Part shown: positions 27,301 through 39,300 of the stretch, one piece after another
Layout: each line of letters starts with the position of its first letter
Numbering within the stretch: position 1 is the stretch's first letter
Assembly (NCBI GenBank): GCA_020137815.1
Contig: CM035360.1
Location: forward strand, 1,308,577 to 1,372,576
DNA: 64,000 bases
Origin: Hormiphora californensis
Lineage: Eukaryota > Ctenophora > Tentaculata > Cydippida > Pleurobrachiidae
Reading direction: 5' to 3'
Program-made: the position numbers and the translations under genes
Notes under the pieces: model-generated
Told to the model about the DNA's origin: nothing
The model's input: only the letters and a program-made list of their open reading frames with translations
The model's database searches: none

Positions 27301-30300
27301 GTCGAATCCTTGTCTACCGAAATGGGGCTATGCTTCTGGAAATATTTACTGGAAATGAAGGTAAAGTCGAGAAGATACTTCGCAAAAACATTGCAAAAGG
27401 GTCGTCAAAAGAAACAACCTCTCACTCAATCAGAATTTCTGCCAGAATTAAAACAGAGTCCTGGTTCGATCACTCAAAGGCCAGATACCTGATAGGCGGT
27501 CCTATCCAAGCCTCGACAAAATGGATAAAAGTCGACATAAAGATTCGGAAATCAAGTGCTGCGGAGTTGGACATCTTTGTCACTGAAGGAAGTATCAAAG
27601 ATAATGGTCGAGACATGTTCAGACTTCTGAGAAGAAACATCTTTACGACAGTGAACCACAAGGGAGTCTCAAAAATTTTCAAAGTGGACTTCATCAACAA
27701 AGGATTAGCCTCAAAAACATCCAAGAGTCACAAGATGAAACACATCAACGCAATAGTAAATGTTCTCTTCAAGGATCTTCACCAGAAACACCACCACGTG
27801 ACTGGAACCAAAAGAAGACCAAAGGTGAGCAAGATTATACCTTTTGAAATAACAGAATTTTCACCTCTCCAATGGGGTAGATTCACTGTTGTTGCTAGGG
27901 GACAGGACATCACAAGACATCTCATCCCCATAACAACGTTGGTGGCAATTGACCGTGGACTGACGGTTTCCTCCTTGAAAATGTTCAAACTGAAGATTGC
28001 AGTAATCACTGAGGTTGATCGAAATATTGAAGATGAAAAGAAAGTCACGCTCCTAGGCGAACAAGAACTTCTTACCAAGGTGATGTTTAAAATCCAAATG
28101 AGGCACACAGAACCTCAATCTAGTTCGGTTGCTTTGAGGCACTACTATCTCCAATATGCATTCTTCACCTTCTCGATTCGGAATGGTAAGATTGAGCTCC
28201 TAACAATGACCACAAAAACTTTCGCTGTTAGAAGGGTGTCTGCACTTGAGTTTGTATCCTTATACGATCCCTTATACTATAAGACCAGAGCAAGGAAAAC
28301 TCAAACTACACTGATGAACACTCTAGTCATGCAATGGTACGAAAAAAAGACTGGAACATATCCTTACCGTCTTCCGGGAACGCATCACAAACTTCAACCG
28401 AGACATACCATCAAAACTAGTAGAGGAAGGCTGATGTTACATAGCTCTAATGAGGACCTTGGTTTGGTATCTTACTTCGAGCACCGAGGTGAAATGACCT
28501 ACAACCAACATAGGATAGTTTACAAGTTGCTTCAAAGCAAGAGGGAACAGGACAGCTTTGTTGTCACTACAAAGATTTTCGACGAAAGTTCCAAAATGTT
28601 TGGAAAACAACGCGGGAGAGCCGAACGAGAAATACTGACCGCTTCCTTGGTGAAATTCACAAAACTTGTTCCATACAAGATAACTGGTCATCGGGACGAC
28701 ATGAAAGATCCTCCTGGTCTGAAGTACCACTTCAAACACATAGTGGATGTCACTCCAACGTACATCAGAGAAACCTGGAAGCCAGCACCATCAGACACAA
28801 AAATTACGCTCAAAGAATGGTCGATAGACCCCATTCCCGGGATTTCCAGATCAGAGAATCTTGTGACACGACCCAGAATGGCCATTATTCCTAAGAAATC
28901 TTGGCCTGTTAAGACAGTCGTTTTGGGAGGACACCCACAATCAATGTGTCAAGCACTGCAGCTCCAGACTGATAGGATACCAAGTCTACCATGGAAAACG
29001 AGCCGGTGCAGAGGAGAGTTCCAGGAGATAACTCAACCTGATGGTCCACCTGTCCTGTACAGAGTATGTTCATGTGCCAGGGAAGGAAAACAAGGAGAGC
29101 TAATCATGATCCCGAAATCAGATACCTGTAACATGATCCCAGGGGTGCAATGTGAGCCAGTAAACTGTGATAGAATGTGCTTACATTCGTGTATGACCAA
29201 CTGCTCGGAAAGGTGTGGAGGTCAGCGGTGCGGCAAACCCGGTTTACCCAAATGCAGTAGGGAAACAGAACAGTGTCTAGAACAATGTAAGGTGAGATGC
29301 GACCCTAATCTTAAGTGTCAACCACCATCAAGACTGTGTTCTCAGCCCGAACAAAAGGCGGGAAAGTGCAAGAAGGGAGACATGTTCCCCTGTTCACCAA
29401 CAGAAGTGAAATCTGGGAAGTGTGGGAAACCACCACCCTCGTGCGTAGAATGCTTTGTCCGAAAATGTGACAGTGCAACAGCAGCAGAGTCATGCAAACA
29501 AAATACACGGTGTACGGAGGACGAACAAGAGGATGGTTTGTGTAAGCCAGGATTCTGTACCATCGACAGAGTCCCTGAAACTTGTGAAGATAGGTGTAGC
29601 CGATTAAAATGTGCGTCAGCAAAATGTGCAAGCTCAAAATCAAAGTGCCTGAGCCTATGTAGGGCACAGACAGGTTTTGACTGTCGAGAGAATAGATGTG
29701 TATCACCGACCCGACGATGCTCTAATAAAGAACGAAAATCCGCAGCATGCAAAGGTGGAATAATTGATTGTACCAAACGGGAAATCGAAACTGGGACCTG
29801 CGGTAAACTTCCCAACACTTGTCAGTTTTGCAAGACTCGCAATTGTACGAAATCGGAAGTTTCAGCAGGTCTGTGTACAACTAAGGACAACAAGATCCGG
29901 TGTACCAAAGCAGAAATTGTCTCAGGGAAATGTAAAGATACGCTGTGTAATGTTGAAAAGTGTACAAAATGTACCAAAAACGATCCCAACACTGGAACTT
30001 GTCTTGAAAGGACACCAGTTCCCTGTGAACCCAGAACGCCATGCATTCTACACCGCGAGTTTGGTTGTCTGTCTGAAGCCCACCAGCTGTCCTGTCAAGC
30101 ACAAGTCCTTATTGTCGTCCGGCATCTCCATCTTGCCAAGTTGGGGGACTCTGTTGAGCAGGAAACCAGTATGAAACTCCTGGCGGTAAACTCTCCTAAC
30201 AAGCTGGAACGATCAGGTGGAATAAAGGCTATTCTTGGAAAAAGGTCTGATTTGATCGGACAACTAGTCCAGAAACATCAAGTCTACTTAAATGGGAAAT

Positions 30301-33300
30301 CAGTGAAAAGTGGCGAGTTGTTTGTAGGCTCATCCCTCGCAGTCCAACCTGCTGGTCTGGTTGCCCTGAAGAAAGGAATGGCAAGACTGGTTTCATACTC
30401 AGTTACCAATTCTGAGACAAGACTCATGGTGATGAGTTACATCGAATCAACGGCTGACAAGAAACTAGACGGGCATAAAATCAACTACCAATTCCTATCG
30501 ATGGTTAGCCTTGTAAGGGGTGTCTCGGTCGTGTCAAGAAGAATTGATGGGTCTTCGTCAACCAAACACTCTAAATTGAGGATAGTTATCAAACTGGCTC
30601 TATTTACAAGGGACGAGGGTGAGTTTTCCCTAGCTACCACCGCAAAGGACGAGTCGATCAAAGTGTATCAAAGACAGTTCATAGTTGCCATGGAGACCAT
30701 GTATACTGGAACCCAACAAAAACTGTCCAAGCCAAGACTGATTGAATTCTCAACGGATGGTATACGACGAGACTCCGCCAAAATGAAGCTGTTTGGAAGT
30801 GTTTCATCACAAAAGTCATCGGTTCTTAGTCATAGGACTGTTCACGGAGTAACACCAATTGAAGTCAAGGGAATGACACTTTTCAGAGAGCATCGATTCA
30901 CAATAACAACGAAGGCAGTCTCTATGACGACCCCGGTGAAAACCGGCATTTTGGAAACTCATGTCCTTGGAAAGACTCTCCACTCCCATGCTGTGAAGTT
31001 GTACGACCCGCAAGGACCTGAATGTCAGTTGGATCTCCACCCGGGTGGAACAGAATTCCTAGTTATCCACTACAAATACCTCACGCAACCAGAATTCACG
31101 GTTGCCCGGCAACACGGTTTCTTCTACACACGAGAACATTATGAAACCCGTGAAGTTCACATTTCAAGGTTGGATCAGGTGTCTCAAGTTGAGACGCGAT
31201 GCAGACAGCCAGTTATAAAAAAGGTCATCTGGTGGCTAGATGGTGGCATTGAAGTTACCGCTCAGACCCACAAGATGAGTCAATTAGTTCACTTCACACC
31301 GGGCTATGTCCTGACATTACGGTTGGTGTATGGCCCTACCAGGAAACCATCACATTCCGTTATTTTCAGTCGACATAGGATCCATCTTGCCCTATCTGCA
31401 TCGACAACAGCATCTTTCCCTCAACCAGCCGGGGTTGTTGGGACAGCAGAAGGAAATAGGAAGGTATTCCTAAGATCAGGTAGTATTGTTAGAGGCCCCT
31501 CTTCTGATGCTAGGGTTGTAAAGTTGGGTAAAGGGCGTGTCATCCTGTCGAGTGACAAAGCAGATGGGCATAAAGTGAACGCTTTCGCTCAAATGAAAAT
31601 GACTTGTGATGTGATCAGACCGGGTTCACAAACATTCTTCCTAATCGAAGACAAGAAAGGTGATTTGATCGATGAGTACAGGTCTAAGTCCGAGGGGCCA
31701 GGTCCCTCTGACCTCTACCACGTCAAACAATTCCTCTTTTTGAAACAGACTCGTATCAAAGTTCGCACTATCGCTCCAGTAATCTCCTGCCAGAGAGTCT
31801 TCCCCTTCCAGAAAGATCTACTCTCCTCAGAAAAACAAACATCTGTCGAACCTATCATTAAAGTTGGTCGAGTTGAATCATCAAAATCAGCCGAAATCGA
31901 CAGTTTTGTGGTCGAAACAAAAATCAAGGATGATTCTCGGAAAGTGTTGAGGATATTCGCCCTTGGCATACTTCACGGTTTCATTGGAGGGGGGACGAGC
32001 ACACTGAAAAAGCAAGTCCTTGTTTTGAAAGTATCAGCTTCCCGGGAATATACCCATAAAATGAAGCGGCTGTCGGAAGGACTATGGAAGTCATCAACAC
32101 ATGCCTTAGCCGGTCAAACCAGATATCATGGGAGAGCTAGAAAAAGTCGCGGGTTGGTGAAAGTGTTTGTTAAACCACAAGTGAACAGTTTGAAAGGAAC
32201 CCTTGTTATTACCATGACAACAGATTTATCCTTGGATGCCCCTTCCCGAGTTGACCGAAAATACTTGACTGCCATTGCTAACCACCACTCGTTTGAGGCA
32301 ACGAGCAGAAAGACTACTCAACTTGTTGTTACCGTGATTTCCAAATTAAATCACGCAACCAGTGGACATAGCTTCAAACAGACAGCCAGTTTTGTAGCAG
32401 AATCAGAAAAACTAACTGTGTTATCGGAGAACGAAGGCATGGAAATGCAGGTCAAGGCTCTACCAAAGAGGGTTGAAAGACCGATTTTGAACTTAAGATC
32501 TCAGTTCACCATGCTGCTGACTCATTGGAGTTCTGTTGGAAACGAGCCAGCTCAAGTGCTGAGGCTAAAAACGAGTCGACATGTCTCTATTGCCGGTGGT
32601 GGAACTGTTCGTGTGACAAAATCTACTCGAATCAAGGCACCCAGTGGTTCCTCTCGCGAGCTTTCATCGCATACCCAAACGTACTCCGCAAGTCTGTTTA
32701 GCTTTTCCTCACACTCCTCCAAATCCAGACTCTACGCTGAGGCAAACCAAAGAACTGGTACATCTGTAAAAGTGGTGTCTCTCAAAATAAAGTCACAATC
32801 AACAAAAGAAAGAGATTCTTTTGTCGTTGAGTGGGCTATCAAGGATGACAGTCACAAGCGGTACAAGTTGTTAGTTGGAAACGTTCTCGGAGTTCGGCAC
32901 ATCAGACTAACCTCTAAACTTCTCAAGCTTCCCTTTGTGACATCCAAATACAGGGGAAAGAGGGAGGAACAGCACAGAGCAAAGTACATCTTTAGTGCGA
33001 ATGACGATCAGTACAAGCTATTGGGACTTAAATCACATGCCCAAATGACCACTATGATCGGAGCACAACCAATAAAGAGAAGACCATACGAGATAAGAGA
33101 GTTCAATGCAGTAGGGGTTGGAATGTTTGGGGCACATGGAAGGTTACACTCCATACTCGATATACACTGGAGAGTCCTTACCATCGCCCTGACAGGCAGT
33201 GGTATGAGGTCTAGTAAAGTAAAAGAGAGAAGGATAAGGAGGGTGGAGTCTGTTGTTGGTGTTAATCACTCACTACCTGTGGCTCATACTATCAAGTACA

Positions 33301-36300
33301 CCTGGGACCACACACTCCAAACTCACTCTACGGACCACTGGGTACAACGTAGAGTTCCAAGCGGGGGAAGTGAAATGTTTGACAGTAGAGAACATCATGA
33401 TCTCGCTTTCTTTGTGTTCACGGAAAGGAAGGTCTGGTTCACGGCATTTGTTGACAATTACCGGGAGATCCGGGTGATACGACTTGAAATGAAGGAGTAC
33501 ATTTCACGGGATCAGGTGGAGGGGGTGAGACTGATATACAGACTACCCGCCATTAGACGCCACGCTGAGGCGATCAACCGAGACCTAGTGATGAGCGGAT
33601 ACGATAAGCGATCTGGTGTTTTAACACCACTTCCTACGACTCAACGGAAGAAATCAAATGGACACTCACTCTCAATGAGAGGGAATGTCGTCACAGTAAC
33701 CCACCCCAGCCTGAGGCAAAAATTCAGAAGGATGGCTGAGGTAAAACTAGACACAAAGTTCTCAAAGTCCATCATTATTCACAAGTTGAGCCAGGAGATA
33801 GCTGATGAACCCATGTGGGTGAGTGTGAATTCTGCCAAGATAACGTCAAAACGACCTTATGAACGGCAGAGGATCCTCCTTCTCTACAAGGTCAACAGGG
33901 TAACAAACCTGAGGATTATCAGAGTAGTGAGAACAGAAGCAGAACCAAGGCACAAGGTCCGCGAGGGTCCAAAGATAAAGCTCTCATATCGATACACTAC
34001 AAACTTCGAGGCGAGTGGTGTGAGGTTGATAAGCCGGGACTCCGGAAGAGATCTGAAATCTGTCGTGAAAGCCGTCCTTTATGCCGCTTCAGAAGTTGAA
34101 GAGGTAAATCTGATCAAACGACTTCTCATCGCTAAAGCAGTAATTGGAATTGACGTAACAATCGTTATGAGACTCAAGACAAGTGCCCAAAAGACACCCA
34201 CCGATATAGTTTCTAGCAGTAAAGCTCAGAAAGTGGTTCTAAAAATTGGAGCATTTGAAAAGAATATTGTCAAGGAACACACGATCAAATTTAATGTGGG
34301 GACATCACAGGAACATCAAATGATGATCACGTTTAGGATGTCACATGGACGGGATACCAGAACAAATACCCATCTAGATGCTAGGTCAAGGGTGGTCCTA
34401 GTTGGCAAGGAGTTGTTCACAAAGAGGGTGGTTCTCACACAGTCTAAACTTTGGAAAGAGAGATATGCCGGTCTCTGGAGATTTGGGGGAATGACAACTC
34501 AAACCACGGCAAACGGTAACGAGAAGCTATCCAAGTTTGTACTCTGGAAAATTGAAATAACTAAAACAAAGAGGTCCAACGGCCACAACTTGAACCTATT
34601 CCTTTCTCTGAAACTGAGGAAAACAAGTCACCATGCCTCACTCCTACGAGCATTCTCTACTTCTATCGACACCAAAACCTCTGCAAAACACAAGGAAATC
34701 AAGATCACCTCCGGTGTTGAACACCAAAGCGAGCTCTCAGTTACATCTTCAATGAACGATGTCTCCATTAAAATGGAAGTGGAAACGAAGGGCCGAGCGG
34801 TTTTGATCGGGATAAAAAGTAGTGTAGAAACTGTTGTCAAGGTTACAGTTGCTACGATGAGTACCCGAGTCAAACAGTCATCAGGCCATGTGGTGAAGTT
34901 GGTTGGTACACTGAGTTCCGGTGCTGCGACTAAAGTTCTGGGAGAGGGTCGTTGGATAACCGCAGCTGGAGATCTATCTGCTAAAGCAATCTCCCACAAT
35001 GTTTCCATCCACCAGGGTATCCTAGCAACGAGACAGCTGGCAATCGCCCAAACCCGAGAACTCCATCTCAAGAGGGTTGTTGGATGGAAGGGAGCCAGGG
35101 TGCAGGGGTTGGTTGACGCTGTCTGCTTCACAGCCTACCATACCACTCCCAGAAGGAAGCAGATGAGGGAGAGGAGGAGGTTGAGTTATTTGGGCAGTGC
35201 CTTCTTCTACACCACTGTAGAACACCAGCAGCTCTACAACTATAACTACCACAAAATACCTCTCATGTGGGAGAAGAAGAGAGAACTGGCACAACACGAG
35301 TATTTCTTCCTGGTGAAGGAAGATAAAATGGTTGAGTACGAGTATGTGTTGTCAGTGGAACACCGTTGTTCTGGACTCACTGTTAGCATTGTGGAAGTGG
35401 AGTTCTTTGTTACCGAGGAAACGGCTACCGTTGGTTACCATGGTTACAACATGCGACATGTTGTTGCCAGGCAGCCTGGTGTAAAGATTCTAAAGGGCAG
35501 CATGGTAAACTCAGGACTGGAACCTTCCAAAGAGTTCAAGGCTATCTTGATCAGGAAGACTATTGTTCCCTCCGTTGCCATGGTAAAGAGATTGCTCCGC
35601 TCACAAGGTTCAACACAGATCACACCGATACAGCCAGTTCCAATCAAGGTACTTGTGGTACTGGGCAACAAGTTTCAGAGAGCGGTTGTCAAACTCAAAC
35701 GGCACCCACAGATAACATTTACCCCTTCCACTTCGGAACACAACCGTGCAACGCTGATTCTAACATCTGATCTGAGGACAACAGAGGGACTTCTCGGTCA
35801 CCATAGCAACATAGTCTCCAGAACTCCAAGACGGACTGTTTCAACCACAAAAGTGGACCATCGAATCACAGCTTTGAAGACAGAAAACGTCGACCAATTA
35901 TCAGTCACCACCACGATCAAAGATTCCACAATTAAAGTTTTGGTACTCGTCACAACAGTCCTTGGGCCTTCCGACGGTAACATTGGACATGTGCGGTTAA
36001 AAAGTTTTGATATCCATGATTTCCCAGTCATTGGAAAAAATATCAACGGACACAAGATTGTGATTATTTCCAGTGGTCTTTGGCGCTCTAACTTCGTCTC
36101 GTACGGCGTTACCAAGGGAACGGTCACTGCTAATGATTCAGAACGATCCCATATCAAGGCTGTAACGAGACATGTGATAAGAACAGTAATTACCAAGGCT
36201 GCACAACAGTTCCTCGCACTACCAGTGAGAACTCTCGCAGTTGTTCGAATTTGTTGGGTTGCCCAGACAACTGTCACTGGAAACAGAGAGCAAGAGTCAA

Positions 36301-39300
36301 GTTATCGGCCGAGGAAGTTGGTTGAACCAATGATCAGGATGACAAGAGATAAGAAATTCGGTCCGGTTACAATGAAGGTGATCAGTGAACACCAGGAATT
36401 GGTTTTAAAAACCGGGAATCGGAAAATCACAGATGAAGAGGAAAAGACGATGGTGGTCAAGATTGTCATAGTTAGACACGCCGTTCTGAAGGGCAACAAA
36501 GGTACTAACATGAGCTTTACGTATAGGCAAAGGGTCTCACATAGCAACAGAAGTGTGATAAGGGTTAAAACCTCGCTCGCTGTGGTAGGCGAAATAGTAG
36601 GTTATCGGCTCTTGAAGCACTCCAGTTATACGTGGCCTAAGTTTGGGCAAACCTCTAAAGAGGGAAACATTCACACCGTTTCTTATACCGGCTCAAGAGT
36701 GGCATTTGTTTCCATGGCAACATCTGGAAGGCTCCACGTGCCACTAAGACAACAGGCCACTGCAGTAGCTCGGAAGGTGGACAATCGAGTCAAAATATCG
36801 AACTCAGCTGAAAGGGATATGTTTGTGGTGACAACTAAAATGAAGACAAGCACCAGAAAGCCCTTCCGCCTGTTTGATATCACTCTAAGAGGAAGGAGCT
36901 ACTTGGCGACCAATGGAAAACTGTCCCTTTGGAAGATGGAGATACACCGCCTCGCTGACAGGATTATCATAAGAAACGAAGCGAAGAGGGTTATCGATAT
37001 TCAAACAATCTTCAATGCTTTTGGGTACACCAGAATGCGGTACAGCGTAGCAAAACTACGGGTAAAAACGAAACCACTAAGGAAGATCCGACCATTTGTA
37101 GAATCAGCCAAGAGTTTGAAATCAGGCTCTTTAGTAGTACTTGGCAAAGGAATAATCAAGGAACGTGGCCCCGGAGTTACCATTGCATCAATTTGGAATC
37201 AAACTAACTTGGTCAGTTACCATGGTGATATCTAAGGAGCATTCTAGACGGAAGATCACAGTTACCAAAGACAAGATCACCGTACCAGCGAGCGTGAAGT
37301 ACTTTGCCAGTCACCATCATACCAGGGTACAAATTGGCCTGCCAGTTGCTATAGAAACAAAACCCCAACACCGAACTCTTTCTTCAATGGAGGGAAAGTA
37401 CCATGGTCTTCCATACCACATCTTCTCCACCCGGCCTGTATCTGTGATTCAGCACGTGGAGATAACACGGCGGATGAGAGCCCACTTCCTCACCTCAAAA
37501 CAGTACGCTAGTGGCAGTGAGAGGAAGGGAATGAAGCGGTTCTTCTACCGTGAACACCCCCGACTGAGGGTAGTTGCGGAGTGGGAGGGAATCCTAACTC
37601 CAGTCATGAAATGGGAAATGTCGCGGGGAAAAATCCATGCTCTACCGACAACTGGTCGAGATTTACAGCCTGGACACACGGTAACATTGGAACGGAAGAG
37701 GATTGTCTACTATCTGGTGAGAACACTTCAACACTCAAAAACGCTGGGATCTGCACAAAATGAAACAAAGTTCACTCAGTTTAGAGTTGTGTTTAAACTC
37801 GTCATCAAGACTAGAGATCAACCTGCTATGGGATTCGTGACGTCCATCAAAGATGACTCCAAATCCATCTTTAGATTACAGATGTGGAGGGCCTGGAGTA
37901 CAGAAGTTGTGGAAGGAAAGTATGCTACAAAGCTCGTTCCGAGGACCAACCCAAAACCGCGGTCAAAGAGGTCAGACAGCCACAAGCTGACAGCATTTGT
38001 GGAGTTGCGAGACAACTCTGCTACAGAATTAGGACGCCGAACAGCCACATCCTTCCCTACACTCAGTACAAAACACCGTGTAACCCCAGTTCTTTATGCC
38101 GCATCAGAAAGATCAGATGCAACATCTACAGTTGCCTACCCGCAGCCGGACACCCGAGTTGACACGGATCCTCACCATCACATGGCAACGAAGCATTTCC
38201 ATGTGGCGGTTCTGCGGGGAGAGATGCAGATCTGTGGAATGTACCAAAGAGTCTCAGTGAGTCGGTGGGTCAAACTATCCAACACTCCGGGAAGACATGA
38301 TGGAGAACTCAGGACGCATCACCTTAAAAAGACAGCCCGACAAGCGGGTGACTTGGAGAAAGTGTATATTTGTGCAGATATGAAGAGGGCGACATTGAAA
38401 AGAGTTCAATTCAAACTTGCCGAGCCCGATTTCAAAACAATTTCTGGACCTCAGATGACTCTGGTATTGGTAACTGTGATAAAGATGCGGAAATATCTTG
38501 CGATGAAACATCTCGGTGACACGCACAGCCTTGTATCTGGTAAAACAGTACAAGTATTGAGAAGAACAATTAAAAATCCAACCAGCAAGGGGACAGTGAG
38601 TTTGTCGGTGACAACTTTAGCAGCTCACCAAATGAGAAAAGTTAACAAAATATTACGAACTGTTTCAAGGGGATACGCATACCACAAAACACATGTCAGC
38701 TGGAGGAAAGAAACACGTCCTTTCATGGATAAAGAAGACGGAAAGGTGCTAGAAAAGCATACCATCAAATCTTTTGTCTCCGCGGAGGTTTCTATCAATA
38801 AACCTGGGCTTCATCTCGTCCTCACATCACCTGTAACACTGAAGACCAAATCTGGTATAATGGATCGAGCTCACATTCAACTTACAACTTCCATGGAGAT
38901 GGTATCGGAGGTGACAGTACAACTGAGAATGAGAGACGACAGTCCCAAAGTTTCAGGATTCTCCCGCCTCTCCGTAACGAAGAGATCTTACTGTCTGGTT
39001 GGAGTGGACCCAACTGAAATAGGTAGATGGGAAATGAGACTCCGAGATGATATAAACGATGCACCCAAGATAGGCTTTGTGATGGAGCTTAAATCTGTCA
39101 TAGAAGTACAAAGATACCGTCTCCACCTTTACCGAGAGGTTACCATGGACACCGAATTCCATGTTCGTGTTCTCCCAAAGATCAAGTACACCTTTGTTGC
39201 TGACACGCAAATATACCGTGGAAGTGACAGTTTTACTGAGATGATAACATACAGAGACACAAGACATACCCTCTCTATTGAGACCGTCGGAGCTCGCATA

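Larger units (their letters stand above)
14715..31770 (+). repeat. Near-identical patches shared by mega-repeat copies 1-4
   Basis: Three patches are almost identical at base level between copies whose surroundings are clearly diverged. Patch 1 (MTCDVIRPGS to FLFLKQTRI) lies at about 14,715-14,885, 20,376-20,545, 26,338-26,505 and 31,592-31,765. Patch 2 (the stretch around KTSKSHKMKHINAIVNV) lies at about 16,060-16,170, 21,727-21,835 and 27,686-27,795. Patch 3 (FEHRG to FGKQRGRA) lies at about 16,841-17,000, 22,509-22,662 and 28,476-28,622. Synonymous positions are also mostly the same. Confidence 0.78.

Noticed and set aside
17520-30095. Cysteine-rich modules as venom or toxin peptides
   Set aside because: They are internal modules of a giant basic repeat protein without visible processing sites or any known toxin framework. 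Cysteine richness alone does not support a toxin call.
34628-35131. 167-codon minus-strand open frame
   Set aside because: Lies wholly opposite uninterrupted coding sequence of segment 4 and has no recognisable domain.
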